DNA from: Lepidodermella squamata
Lineage: Eukaryota > Gastrotricha
DNA length: 64,000 nucleotides
Reading direction: 5' to 3'
Assembly (NCBI GenBank): GCA_047495785.1
Contig: JBLDXI010000019.1
Location: forward strand, 1,364,001 to 1,428,000
Positions 46,653-59,034 of the stretch are shown piece by piece; within the stretch, counting starts at the first letter, position 1; the number at the start of each line of letters is the position of its first letter. Below the pieces are notes generated by a model. It did no database searches. It had not been told where the DNA came from and was given only the letters and a program-made list of their open reading frames with translations. Both the position numbers and the translations under genes were made by a program.

Positions 46653-48098
46653 TCAGTTAAGCGAAGACGGTGAAACAGAGAATTTTGCGCCAGATTGCTG
46701 TTGCGGCGTATTCTCAAGACTTTCCTCGCGGGGTGTAGGCGAAGCCGCACCTGCCGCTGCAACATTGCTAGTGGGTGTAACGTAAGAACTTGAAACAAAA
46801 CTAGTCGCCCATTTTAGGTTCGTCAGCAGCATTTTCAAAGCTCGAGTCCAATGCTGCTCAGAGTTGAGGCGGCTTCTAACTGAGAAATATTGGCCACTAG
46901 CTCGATCTAGCAGACGACCCCGCTCATCGACAGGATAAGGCAATTTTACATTGCCTTCACTTTTAGCATCAACAGCGGCTGCAAGCTGACTTACGCATTC
47001 GGCAAAAGCAGCCATGGCATCATCGTAACGTTCATCCCACATAAAACGAGACATCCCACCTCCCGTTGTATGTAATGGCAAAGTCTGAGCTGGCATTTGA
47101 GAGGAAGACTGCTGATTTTGATCGACATTTTCAACATCCTGATCATTCATCACTTCCATATACGAATGCGAACCGTAAGGGACAGGTCGGAATCGGCGAA
47201 ACTTGATATTTAAACGTTTCGCTAATGCATGGAGAAGCATGGCAGCGCAGCCCCAAGCTGCATTCAACTCAGCGCTGTCAACAGGCGCGGTAGGCAAACG
47301 ACCAAGACGTAAGCCATTAATAGTACCGAAATGGTCGCTGTGCCATATGTGGAAAGCGGCAGACAAACCACTGGTTTGAGTTAATCGAGCCAACTGTCGG
47401 TCGGCCCAAGTGTGAGCCAAACGCACACTATAGTAATCATCTTCCAAGTCGAAAGACCTGCGTTTGACATCAACGTATCTCCTGTAATGCTTCTGCTGCT
47501 CAGTCACGATCCTCTTTTGCTCTTCAAGCTCTTTGGCAATCTCGGCATCGAGATGATTACTTTCTCCTTCCAAACGAGCCATCTCCTCTCGCAATCGAGC
47601 AGCCTCAGATTCTAGAGATGTCAACTCACTGAGTGAAGTTTTGTTGTCACTGCTTAACATTTCTTCGGCAGGCGTGGACTCAAGCTTAGCAAGAGCTGCT
47701 GTGTAGTCCCGGCAAAGCTCTTCTGTCGCCTTGAGTTCGCGGTCTAGTTGATCTAACAAGGAGTCAGCACAGTCTTCGCACAGCGGATGATCGAGCTCCC
47801 CAACTCCAGAAACCAGATCAAAGAGACGAGCTGCAGCAGCTACGTCTCTGGACAGTTCTGACATGGGTGAAACATTGTTACTGGCAGACAGTAGTGAAGT
47901 ACTATCATTCTGCTGTCCAACTATTCCAAGTTCGGCCAAAGTTGTTGATTCCACATCGAGGAATGAGCGGTCAAGGTTTAATGCTTGTCCGCAAGTGTTG
48001 CACATAAACTGGTGAATAGTCCTAGTTGCAGAGCTGTCCTGCAGCTTGGGGGTGTTTTCATCATTTAAATGATCTGCCTGTGAAGCGCCTTTCCTCAT
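46653..48098 (-). CDS. BECN1: Beclin-1 / Atg6
   Basis: Core subunit of the class III PI3-kinase (VPS34) complexes that start autophagy and endosomal sorting. Single exon, 481 residues from the ATG at 48098 (the frame is open upstream but without ATG). First CxxC (CNTC, about 33) in FMCNTCGQALNLDRSF; BH3 region PMSELSRDVAAAARLFDLVSG; second CxxC in DHPLCEDCADSLLDQLD. A coiled coil follows (about 135-215). The BARA/evolutionarily conserved domain has DDYYSVRLAHTWADRQL, HFGTINGLRLGRLP, NAAWGCAAMLLHALA and FRRFRPVPYGSHSYMEV, and closes near FVSSSYVTP. A Ser/Pro/Gln-rich tail of about 40 residues is extra compared with human. Confidence 0.96.
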   Translation of the reverse strand: MRKGASQADHLNDENTPKLQDSSATRTIHQFMCNTCGQALNLDRSFLDVESTTLAELGIVGQQNDSTSLLSASNNVSPMSELSRDVAAAARLFDLVSGVGELDHPLCEDCADSLLDQLDRELKATEELCRDYTAALAKLESTPAEEMLSSDNKTSLSELTSLESEAARLREEMARLEGESNHLDAEIAKELEEQKRIVTEQQKHYRRYVDVKRRSFDLEDDYYSVRLAHTWADRQLARLTQTSGLSAAFHIWHSDHFGTINGLRLGRLPTAPVDSAELNAAWGCAAMLLHALAKRLNIKFRRFRPVPYGSHSYMEVMNDQDVENVDQNQQSSSQMPAQTLPLHTTGGGMSRFMWDERYDDAMAAFAECVSQLAAAVDAKSEGNVKLPYPVDERGRLLDRASGQYFSVRSRLNSEQHWTRALKMLLTNLKWATSFVSSSYVTPTSNVAAAGAASPTPREESLENTPQQQSGAKFSVSPSSLN

Positions 48099-49072
48099 AT
48101 CGAGTAGTAACAATCAAATGCCCTGCTATTAAAACAATATCCTAAACACAAAAATAAACTCAAAATGAGCATCGATGTGTAGAACTATCAGCCATCAGCC
48201 ATCGGAAAAGACGGCGATTAGAAATTCGATATTCAAGGGCAGATAATAATATAAGATTAAATTTATGAAGTCTGAAACCAGAAGACAGTCAAAATACAGA
48301 ATCGATTCTAGACTTATGTCCATCGTCCGCGTCAGCTGTTAGAGAGAAACTCAAATCAAGCCCTAGATTCGGATCGGTCGCAGCAACGCCAGCAAGTTAA
48401 CATCTTTAGCGCTTAGTGGTTTTAGCGCACAAGGAGCGCTGATGAGTCAACTCCCAATTCGGACCCGGAACCCGAAGATATCCGAACACCCATGAAACCC
48501 CGATCCGAGGGCGACGGATGCGACGGTCGATCGACCCCGATGGATGCGCGCGGTTTTTGTTTTGAATTAAAATTTACTCAATTTGCTGCATATTTGGATA
48601 AATTTACATATTACATTCCATATTCTGTATTTTGAAATCGTTCAAGATCAACACGTGCATTTTACCGCGAAATTTTCAAAATTGAACATTGGCTTGTCCC
48701 TCAATTCAGGGCACGCGAATCCGCATTATCGAGGCGCACGTGGCAAAGGGTCGCCGAAAATAACAGTGTCTCAGTTTCTTTAACCCCAAAACACTTTTTA
48801 CTTGCTAATTATCTGGGTATTGGTTTCCCGAAGTCAATAGTCTCTTTAGAGAATTGTCATGACCAATCAGAATTTGAATTGCTAAGCTTTTAGTTTCAAT
48901 AGCTGTTTGCCTACTGTCAAATTAGTAACGCTGAAATCAATGCTATATTTACTCTCATCGTATTTTATCAATGCACTGAGCTTTATCACTTTCCTTACTT
49001 GAATTAAGTACTGAACAAAGTGATTTATTTGTTATTTTCCAGTTAGAGCCATCTGAAGTTAACATTGCCGAT
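48099..49072. other. Divergent promoter region of Beclin-1 and CAD
   Basis: About 1 kb separating the two divergent starts. A GC-rich stretch lies at 48440-48560. A possible acceptor (TTATTTTCCAG, ending 49042) 31 bases before the CAD ATG suggests a leader intron. No other gene seen. Confidence 0.4.
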
Positions 49073-52000
49073 ATGAGAACCCGTCTAATCCTTGAAGACG
49101 GAACGGAGTTTTGGGGTACGCATTTCGGTGCTCCTAATGGTGTCACTGGCGAAGTTGGTAAGCTTTTTAAGAACTCATATCCTTGTTGTAATTATCAAGC
49201 GTGTTTAATTAGTATTTCAGACTGGTATGGTCGGATACGTTGAGTCTTTGACCGATCCATCTTATCGATCGCAAATCTTGATTTTGACGTACCCGCTAAT
49301 TGGAAATTATGGCGTTCCTGGTAATGATGAAGACGAAATCGGCCTTCTCAAGTACTTCGAATCGCATAAAATCCACGCGGCTGGGCTAATTATTGCCGAA
49401 TTGAGCAATTCACCGAGTCACCACCTATCAACCAAATCCCTTGAAGCCTGGTTGAAGAATGAAAACATTCCTGGAATTCAAGGACTGGACTCGCGTATGC
49501 TCACGAAGAAGATTCGCCAACACGGTACAATGCTTGGTGCGATTGTCCCTGAAGGGTTTCCTGCCCCTCAAGGTCCAATACCCGATCCTAACTTGTCTAA
49601 TCTTGTTGCCATGGTCAGCACTCGCAAGGTAATAAAATACACTCCACCGAAAGTCGGTAGCGCTCAGCCTTTGCGTGTTGCGCTGTTGGACGTCGGCACC
49701 AAGTACAGCCAGATTCGCTGTCTCGCCAAACGAAACTGCGTCGTCACTGTGTTGCCATGGGATCATCCGCTGACCGCAGAATCTATTACCAAGGAATTTG
49801 ACGGCCTGTTTCTGAGCAATGGCCCTGGTGATCCTACAATGGTTAAGCAAACTGTAGATAACCTCCGCCAGCTTTTAAAAGCCGCCAACTTCAATATCCC
49901 CATTTTTGGCATTTGCTTGGGACATCAACTGTTGTCTCTAGCTGCTGGCGCTACGACATACAAACTGAAATATGGTCATCGTGGTCACAATCAGCCGTGT
50001 TTACAACCCGACACTGGTCGCTGTTTTATCACTTCGCAAAATCACGGCTTTGCCGTTTCTAACGACAATTTGCCAGAAAACTGGGTTCCGCTTTTCATTA
50101 ATGCCAACGACAATACTAACGAAGGCATTATTCACAAGTCAAAGCCTTACTTCTCTGTTCAATTTCACCCGGAGCATGCGCCTGGCCCGGCTGATTTGGA
50201 ATGCTTGTTTGACATCTTTGTCGACTATATGCGTCAAAATGCTGACAAGAAGTCACAGAATCTACCGGCGATCAGAGACCTGATTATTTCAAAATTGGCC
50301 TCACCCAAGTCAAAATCCGCACCAACCATGAATGGTGACTCAGCTGACAACAAAATCACGAAGGTCGTTCTCTTGGGCTCGGGAGGTCTTTCTATTGGAC
50401 AGGTAACCCCTTAATACCTAAATATTGCTGAATTATTTATTTTGAACTAATTTCTTCAGGCTGGCGAATTCGATTACAGCGGTTCCCAAGCATTGAAATC
50501 CCTGAAAGAAGAAGGCATCGAAGTTGTTTTGGTCAATCCAAACATTGCTACGTATCAGACGACGCCTGGTCTGGCTTCGAAGACCTATCTGGTTCCAGTT
50601 ACTCCAGACTACGTAACCGAGATCTTGGAAGCGGAGCGTCCTAATGGCATTTTGCTGTCATTTGGCGGCCAAACTGCATTGAACTGCGGTCTGGAACTCG
50701 AAAAGCGTGGCGTCTTGAGCCGTCTCAACATTCAAGTTCTCGGCACCCCAACTGAAGCTATTCGTCTTACTGAAGATCGTCAACTTTTTGCTGAACAAAT
50801 GGGATCTATCAATGAACCTATTTGCCCCTCAGCCGCAGCTTACTCGATTCAAGAAGCTCGTGAAGTTGTCAAGAAGGTTGGCGGCTACCCGGTATTGATC
50901 CGAGCTGCATACGCCCTGGGTGGCCTAGGCTCAGGCTTCGTTTCTAATGACGCCGAGTTGGAAAAGTTAGCTAACCAGGCTTTCTCGCACTCGCCTCAAA
51001 TTTTTATTGACAAATCACTGCGAGGCTGGAAAGAGCTTGAATATGAAGTTGTTCGAGACGCTTACGGTAACACCCTTACAGTTTGCAACATGGAAAATCT
51101 CGACCCTATCGGAATTCATACTGGGGAATCGATCGTCGTTGCACCCAGCCAGACCCTTTCCGATGCTGATTACCAAATGCTGCGCAGTGCATCGATTCGT
51201 ATTGCTAACTGCTTGGGAATCGTTGGTGAATGCAACGTTCAATACGCTCTTGACCCGAAATCTTCGCAATACTACGTAGTTGAGGTCAATGCGAGATTGT
51301 CCCGCAGCTCCGCTCTTGCTAGCAAGGCAACGGGCTACCCTCTAGCCTACGTAGCCGCTAAGCTTTGTTTAGGCAAACACCTACCCGCTTTGCGTAACTC
51401 AGTTACAGGAGTAACGACCGCCTGCTTCGAGCCCAGTCTCGACTATTGCGTCGTCAAGGTGCCGCGTTGGGACCTGAAAAAATTCGCCCGAGCTAGCACC
51501 CAGATTGGAACATGTATGAAGAGTGTCGGTGAAGCCATGGCCATTGCCCGATCGTTTGAAGAGGCTTTCCAGAAAGCCCTTCGAATGGCTGATGCCGATG
51601 GTGCCTGCTTGGGTTTCGATTCTAACGCATTTGCTGATGCGTCAAAGGAAGAACTTGACGAAATGCTGGCAAACCCGACCTACGACCGAATCCTCGGTAT
51701 CGCAACCGCTTTCCGCAATGGTTACTCCGTCGAACGACTGTACTCTTTGACTGCGATTGACCCTTGGTTCTTGCATCGCTTACGCTCAATTGTCGATCAT
51801 CAGCTGCTGATGGAAAATTTGAAGCGAACAACACTGAACCAAGAAATTCTACACAAGGCGAAGAAGCTAGGTTTTAGCGATCGCCAAATTGCATCGGCGA
51901 CTGAAAGCACTGAAACAGCGATTAGAGACAGACGCCACGCCCTTAATCTGCGCCCTCGTGTCAAACAAATTGACACGCTTGCTGCGGAATGGCCGGCGGC

Positions 52001-55000
52001 GACCAATTATCTGTACCTGACCTATGGCGGTGGTTCGGAGGAAGATGATGCTATTGACTACAAGCTCAACATCAGCCCAATCTCGAATGTCGGCAGCGGC
52101 CAATCAGTTCTAGTGTTGGGTTCAGGTGTTTATCGCATTGGCAGCTCAGTAGAATTTGATTGCTGCGCTGTCGGATGCGTGGCTGAACTTCGCCGAATGG
52201 GCTATTCTAGTGCTATGTTGAATCACAACCCTGAAACAGTCTCAACTGACTACGATATGTGCGATCGCTTGTATTTCGAAGAATTGAGTTTGGAGAGTGT
52301 TTTGGAGGTCTACGCGATAGAGAAGCCGCACAACTCGATTGGCGTTGTTCTGTGCATGGGTGGTCAACAGTCCAACAACATCGCGATTCCGCTATCGCAC
52401 TGCGATATCCCTATTCTAGGTAAGCCTTCTAGAATTTCTAAAGTCTGGCATCGTGTCCTGAATCATTTAATGATCAATGGCCAATTTTTGACATTTTCAT
52501 ATTTGACTAGCGCAAATGATGAAACCATAGAGAAAAAAGTGACCTGAGTAAGCACTCAAGCTAAATTTTTATCTGCATTATTAAATCGAGTGCGTTCTCA
52601 AAACGGATATCTCCGTTTTTCACCAAATTTTGCATGCATATAGAACGCGAGCTGCTCTTTCACGTGGTATAAGATTTGAGGTGGGCAATTGCTGCTCAGT
52701 CTTGATCTCATCAAAATAAATGAAACCATAGTGAGAAAGAGGTTTTTGTATCGTAACAACAGTTGGGTTGCCCACCTCAAATCTTATACCATGCGAAAGA
52801 GCAGCTCGCGTTCTATATGCATGCAAAATTTGGTGAAAAACAGAGATATCCGTTTTGAGAAAGTCAACTTTGAATAAAAATGAAGATTCTGAAATTTTAG
52901 CTTGAGTGCTTACTCAGGTCATTTTTTTCTCTATGGATGAAACCTAAAATGAAGCTTTGTAGCTTGAAAATTTGAGAAATCAGGAAATTTGACATTTTAA
53001 GGAGGATTTTCTATTACTTATCTAACTTATTCAATGCAAAATAATTTTACTACAGGAACGGCGCCTATGTCGGTTGACACTGCGGAAAATCGTTTCAAGT
53101 TCAGCCGATTGCTGGACAATGTTGGTATCAACCAGCCACAATGGCGTGAACTTTCAAGCATCGAAAATGCCAAATCTTTCGCTTCGAATGTCGGCTACCC
53201 AGTTCTGGTCCGGCCAAGCTATGTCCTGTCCGGAGCTGCGATGAACGTCGCCTATTCAGACGAAGAGCTGGCCGCATATCTCGGCACGGCTGCTTGCGTT
53301 AACAAAGATCACCCTGTCGTTATTTCGAAGTATATCGAAGACGCAAAGGAAATCGACATTGACGCAGTTGCTTGCGATGGCCGGGTCGTTTGCATTGCCG
53401 TGAGCGAGCATGTTGAAAACGCGGGTGTTCACTCAGGTGACGCGACCCTAGTCACCCCGCCTCAAGATATCAACGCCGAAACTATGACCAAACTACGCAA
53501 TATCGTCGTGACAATCGCTCGCCATTTGAGCGTTACCGGCCCTTTCAATCTCCAGCTGATTGCCAAGGACAACGAACTTCGAGTTATCGAGTGCAACCTT
53601 CGTGTTTCTCGCTCTTTCCCGTTCGTCTCGAAGACCCTCGGTTATGATTTCGTTGCTGCTGCCACTCGATCCCTGGTTGGCCAGCCACCTATCACGCCTA
53701 CCCCTCTCGTTGACCCGGAGCGAATTGTCGAGGCGACAGTTCAATTCACGAGCGAGCAAAGCCGAGTTGGTGTCAAAGTTCCAGTTTTCTCTTTCTCGCG
53801 TCTTCAAGGCTCTGATGCCCTTTTAGGTGTTGAGATGGCTTCAACTGGAGAAGTCGCTTGCTTTGGCGAGGATAGGTAATATTTACGAAGATACTCGGGT
53901 AAAACCTAAGTTCATATTTTTTAGGTATGATGCTTATCTCAAAGCTCTACTGGCCGCCGGTTTCAAGCTTCCGAAGAAAAACATCCTGCTGGCAATTGGT
54001 AGCTACCGTGCCAAGCAAGAGTTGATGCCTTTCATCCGCCAACTTGCCGTCGACCTTAACTTCAGCCTGTTCGGCAGTGCTGGTACGGCCGATTTCTACG
54101 CAGGCCACGGAATCCCGATCCAACCTATTGACTGGCCGATGGATAACGACCATGCTGAAAAGAACGGCGGGGCTAAGAATGGTGCTCCTCCCAACGCTTC
54201 AACTTGGCCTACAGTCGGCGAACTGCTTCAATCACATCAAGTAGATTTGCTGATCAACATTCCGTTCCGTTCGGGAGGTAGCCGCCGACTTTCTACTGTC
54301 GTGACCCAGGGTTACCGAACCCGCCGTATGGCGCTTGATCTAGCCGTTCCGTTGATTACCGACGTCAAGGCAGCGAAAATGTTTGTCCAGGCCCTGAGAC
54401 TTTCGATGAAGAAACGACCTGGAAACAAGGGCAATCTCGCTCCTCCGGTCGACACCATCCGAGACTGCCTGACTGCCAACCGCATTGTCCGTCTACCCGG
54501 TCTAGTTGATGTTCACGTCCATATTCGCGAGCCAGGGGCTGCCTATAAGGAGGACTGGTCGAGTGGAACAGCCGCTGCGTTGGCTGGTGGTTTCACAACT
54601 ATTTTGGTGATGCCGAATTTGAACCCGCCCATCACTGAATCGACTGCCCTGGAAACTGCTCGTCAAGTCGCGAGACGTGGCGCTAGGTGCGATTTCGCCT
54701 TGTACGCCGCTGCGTCACCCACCAACGCATCGACTGTCCACCAGTTGTCACCACTCACATGTGGTATGAAGATTTACATGGATGAAACGTTCGCTTCTCG
54801 CGGTATTGGAGTCGACCCCGAGGCTGATACTAAGACGCTTATTGAGCACTTTGAACACTGGCCTCGTGACAGACCGATTTGCGTCCATGCCGAAGGTGCA
54901 CGCTGTATTTCATCTGCGATTTTGGCCGCTCAACTGGCTGGTTCGCGGCCTCTGCACGTTTGCCACGTGGCTCGTCGTGATGAAATCGAAATCATAGTAG

Positions 55001-58000
55001 CGGCGAAGAAACGCGGTTTGCCCGTTACTTGCGAAGTGGCTCCTCATCATCTGTTCCTGTCAGCGGATGAGCTGAAAGGTAAATTTTGTGTACTCTTTTG
55101 CAAGCTATCTTATCGTCTTACATGGGCTGAACGCTTCTTACAGAATTGAATACTTTGCGTTAGAAAGAGCTGCAACGACTTTTGAACCCTTACGTGTAGT
55201 TAGAGGGGTATCACTAGCAGTATAAGCGATAATTCGAAGAATTTAAAGCAATTTCGGCTCGAATATTTTTGCACGTCTTTTGTCCGCTGCCTCTTAGTTT
55301 TACCAAACACGAAGGGCGCGTTGACAGCCTCGTCATCGTCGCTTTCAACGTCAGTAGCGCTAGATCCATCTTCTTCGGCTCGCTGGCGCTTCGAGTTTTT
55401 ACCCTTGGCACGTTTGGCCCGATTGCTTGCTACTGCGACGGCTGCGGCTGGCTGCTGAAGCAGTGATTCAGGTTGTGGTGGTTGAAGAGGTTTAGCTGTA
55501 GTCGTAGGCGGCGCGAAAAAGTTGAACATAAAATTAACACCAGGCCACGAGACATCGGATGAGTTCGGTAACTTTTGCCGGAACCTGGCCATAGACGGAA
55601 ACGGTGACGATGGTTCGGCGAGGCCAACTTGGGCCTAGTTGTTGGGGTTATTGAATAAGGCTACCAATGCCTAGGGCGACATCGATGCGAGAAAGTCAGC
55701 GTGATTCATTAAAACAATTCAAATGCGATCAAATACGACGAATATAAAAGGGCTGGTGGACACGGCTGATATGAACCGATAAGCGGCAAGTGTTCACCTG
55801 TTTAGGCTTTGAAAATGCAAGTAAAAATTCGAGACAATCACGTTCCCGATGCCCGAAATTCAGGCAATTGAAACAGTAGCCTTGCGCTTGGTGCATTCGC
55901 GGGCGAAGTGAGATTGCTCGCCTATTAAAAATCCAGATAACATGAGATGTGAAATATATTTTGCCATAAAACGGTTTGCCAAACGTAGGTAACCTAGAAT
56001 AGTCGACGTCATCATGAAAGATAATATATGTTCTGGGTCTTCAGTGTACCATATAGACATGCAAAGAAAGTGCACATCCTGCTTGCAGCAAAAAGTTTCA
56101 GAATCTGTTATTAAATTTGAACAATTTAGGTAGCCGCTGCTCGGTTCGTCCACCGTTGAACCACGAAGTTGACCAGAAAGCATTGTGGGAAAACATGGCT
56201 TACATTGACTGTTTCGCAACCGATCACGCCCCTCACACTGCTGCAGAGAAAGACGACCCGCACAAGTCGCCACCCGGATTCCCAGGCCTCGAAACCGCTC
56301 TGAGCCTCTTGCTGACTGCATTCCATGACGGCCGGTTGACACTGCGCGATATTCAACTGCGTTTATGCGACAACCCGCGTCGAATCTTCGGCATTCCGAA
56401 CTCCGATTCAACCTGGATTGAAGTCGACCTGGACCACGAATGGACGGTGCCTGAATGCCCGCCTTATTCCAAGGCCGGATGGACACCGTTTGCTGGCCGT
56501 CGCTTGAAGGGTTGTGTTCGTCGCGTGACCCTCAACGGTCACCTAGCCTACGTTGATGGCAGAGTTCTGGCCCTACCTGGTTCAGGCCGCGAAATCCGTT
56601 GCTCGGCCTCGATGGGTGCAAACCAGGGCGATTATGACAAATTTGCGAATAAAATGGCCAATATGCAGAGTGGTCCGGTAAACAATGAAAACATCGAACC
56701 GAGAACTGTTCCTGTTACACCAAGTCGCGGTAAGTTTCGCCAAATCTGCCAAATTTTATTCATCAATATTTTATTTTTTAGCCTCTGGTCAAAATGCGTT
56801 CCAGTACCCGCTTCAAAGCCCTGCTCAAGAATCACCTGATGTCGGCCGAACTGTGAACCGAAGCCAGCAAAGAACTGTTTCAATCTCGTCATATCCGTCT
56901 AACGTGATGTCACCACCTCGCCATCCTACCAGCGCGCCGTCTTCAGCACCTGCCTTCGGTATCGGCATTGCGGGGATTACTGCCGCCCAGTGCCAGGCCT
57001 TGGCTCCCTTGGCTGGACGTGCCGTGCTTACTACAGAAATGTTTGCCCGAGATCAGCTGCATGCGCTGTATAACGTTGCGTCAGCTATGAGATCGGCCAC
57101 TCAGCGTGATCCGAAGTCGCTGACTGGTCTCTTGGCTGGTCGCGTTTTGGCTACCATGTTTTTGGAACCGTCGACTAGAACCCGGCTGTCTTTCGCGGCT
57201 GCGATGATGCGTCTCGGAGGCGCCGTCATCGATTTTGGAGACACGACTGTCACCTCGATGACGAAGGGCGAGACCCTGGCTGACACTGTTCAGGTTTGAT
57301 CATTTATTTTACAATTAAACCAATAATTCAGGAAATGATCAAACTTCTGGATTGTCGCAAATGTTCATTAATATTACAATTATGTATCTGTTTCAAATTA
57401 ACTTCCTTGCAGCCGATTGAATTTCAATTTTGCAATCCTTAGGTGATGGGCTCATACGCTGATGCCATCGTTATTCGCCATCCTCAACCCGGCGCCGTTA
57501 GCGCCGCTGCTAGCCATTGCAAGAAACCAGTCATCAACGCCGGCGACGGTGTTGGCGAACACCCGACCCAAGCTCTCCTTGATGTTTTCACGATTCGCGA
57601 AGAACTCGGCACCGTCAACGGCATGGTTGTCACAATTTGCGGTGATTTGAAGAATGGCAGAACCGCCCACAGCTTAGCCCGCCTTTTGTCGCTGTACGAC
57701 GTGAAATTGCGCTACGTCTCACCGCCTGGCCTTGGAATGCCATCTAGTGTGTGGAACTACGTGAATAGCCGAGGCCGAGAACAGGCTGTTTTCGACTCGC
57801 TCGAATCAGTCCTGCCTGATACTGATGTTCTATACATGACCCGACTTCAAAAAGAGCGTTTCCAGGTAAAAGAAATTGTAATGAAAATTGATTCATCATT
57901 TTAAGGCGGTTTTTTTTTCTAATTTTCAGGGCAGTAACAGCGAATCGATTGAAGCCGAGTACGGCAAATTTGTGGTGACACCTGAATTGATGACAAATGC

Positions 58001-58181
58001 GAAACAGCGTCGCATGATTGTCATGCACCCGTTACCCCGAAACGATGAAATTAGCACGGCGTTCGATTCTGACCCACGTGCCGCCTACATGCGCCAGGCC
58101 GAGTACGGCCTCGCTGTTCGTATGGCTCTATTACTGTCAGTCATCGCCCCTCACGCGGGCCCGACTCTTCCTTCAGCTTGA
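49073..58181 (+). CDS. CAD: CAD: carbamoyl-phosphate synthetase II, dihydroorotase and aspartate transcarbamylase fusion
   Basis: Trifunctional cytosolic enzyme for the first three steps of UMP synthesis. Nine exons: 49073-49157, 49213-50402, 50460-52419, 53056-53875, 53925-55078, 56130-56729, 56782-57293, 57443-57865 and 57930-58181; all phases close on 2331 residues (human 2225). Glutaminase domain with GICLGHQ (Cys about 262); CPS-A from about 411 ([19 protein letters not shown]); CPS-B from about 973 ([15 protein letters not shown]); regulatory MGS domain about 1369; dihydroorotase from about 1546 ([20 protein letters not shown] with the carbamylated Lys, CHVAR, DHAPHT); disordered linker; ATC from about 1960 ([27 protein letters not shown]). 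All active-site motifs read intact. Intron 3 holds a MITE and intron 5 is 1.05 kb. Confidence 0.97.
52526..52935. mobile_element. hAT-type MITE in CAD intron, 410 bp
   Basis: Terminal inverted repeats of about 40 near-identical bases start CATAGAGAAAAAA. They are flanked by a perfect 8-base direct duplication GATGAAAC (52518-52525 and 52936-52943). The inner parts are also inverted copies over most of the length. No ORF. An 8-base duplication and short C-A.AG-type ends are hallmarks of hAT superfamily elements. It lies inside intron 3 (52420-53055) and does not touch the splice borders. Confidence 0.85.
55200..55592 (-). other. Antisense ORF inside CAD intron 5
   Basis: 130-codon ORF on the opposite strand within the 1.05-kb intron 55079-56129. 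It has a Pro/Gln stretch ([14 protein letters not shown]), a basic nuclear-signal-like patch ([15 protein letters not shown]) and an acidic patch (DVESDDDEA). Composition is more protein-like than chance, but the last 20 residues look like intron and no family is recognised. It could be a coding exon of a nested gene or a decayed copy. Confidence 0.3.
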
Positions 58182-58426
58182 AAAAACATAACACAAAAAC
58201 AAACTTGAAGAGAGAACGTTGATGACTTGATTTTTGATCATTTTTGTGATGACCGTGTGATGTGAGAGATCTGCGATTCAAAGACAACATCATGAAGTTT
58301 CAACTTTAAATTTTTTGTGAGAAACGAGAACACGGTTGTACGCGATTAAAAACTTGCCAAGCTTTTTTGATTCATGAATCCTCGATTTTCTATTTTTCGA
58401 ATATTCAAAATTATAGGTGGGTTTTA

Positions 58427-58951
58427 ATGGCTTCGGGCAGTAACGTGGCTATTTGCTCAATTTGTTTTGCTGAGCTTCAGGATGCAGTATTGACACGATG
58501 CGGACATGTTTACTGTTGGGAATGCTTATTCAGCTGGCTGAACCAAGAGCATTCTGACTCCACCTGTCCAATGTGCAGAACTGTTATTGACCCTCAAAAT
58601 GACGATGTTTGGTGCATGTATGGAATCGGTGAATCTAGTGAAAGTGACCCTCGCCCTGGCTACCTTGGAAACCGCGACACAGCTTACGAAACTTATCAGC
58701 TTCCCGTTCAACCCTCAGCTCCTCCACTCTCAAGTGACACTACCTTCAGTTTAGTGAAACGCGGTATTAAAATTGGTTTATTAAGCGGCATTGGAACCGT
58801 GGCAGCTAGTTTATTTATCCCCGGTCTCGGTTTTATCGGCTTTGTCCGGGCAGGAGCTGGAGCCCTCTCCGTTTTAAATGCCGTCAAAGCAAGCGCCATT
58901 GCTGGAGCAATAGCTGGCGGTGTTGCTGTAAAGCTCACGAACGGGCGCTAA
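58427..58951 (+). CDS. RING-finger E3 ligase with C-terminal membrane region (RNF5/RNF185-like)
   Basis: Single coding exon, 174 residues, ATG 58427; a TTATAG acceptor 10 bases upstream suggests a noncoding first exon. The N-terminal C3HC4 RING (about 10-51) reads CSICFAELQDAVLTRCGHVY, then CWECLFSW and CPMC. The layout (RING at the start, short YG-containing linker, hydrophobic C-terminus) is that of the ER E3 ligases RNF5/RNF185. The C-terminus (about 110-170) is unusually long and Gly/Ala-rich (IGLLSGIGTVAASLFIPGLG, AGAIAGGVAV), more like glycine-zipper hairpins than the two plain helices of RNF185. A role in ER-associated degradation is inferred only. Confidence 0.75.
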   Translation: MASGSNVAICSICFAELQDAVLTRCGHVYCWECLFSWLNQEHSDSTCPMCRTVIDPQNDDVWCMYGIGESSESDPRPGYLGNRDTAYETYQLPVQPSAPPLSSDTTFSLVKRGIKIGLLSGIGTVAASLFIPGLGFIGFVRAGAGALSVLNAVKASAIAGAIAGGVAVKLTNGR

Positions 58952-59034
58952 TGTTATTTTATTTCTCGCTTATTCATGTTTATTCCAGAATATGATGCGC
59001 TTTGGTGATGTTTTCTTTTGAATAAAATGACTGT

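Noticed and set aside
55860-56486. 208-codon minus-strand ORF
   Set aside because: It is mostly the reverse of CAD exon 6, whose plus-strand dihydroorotase sequence is unmistakable.
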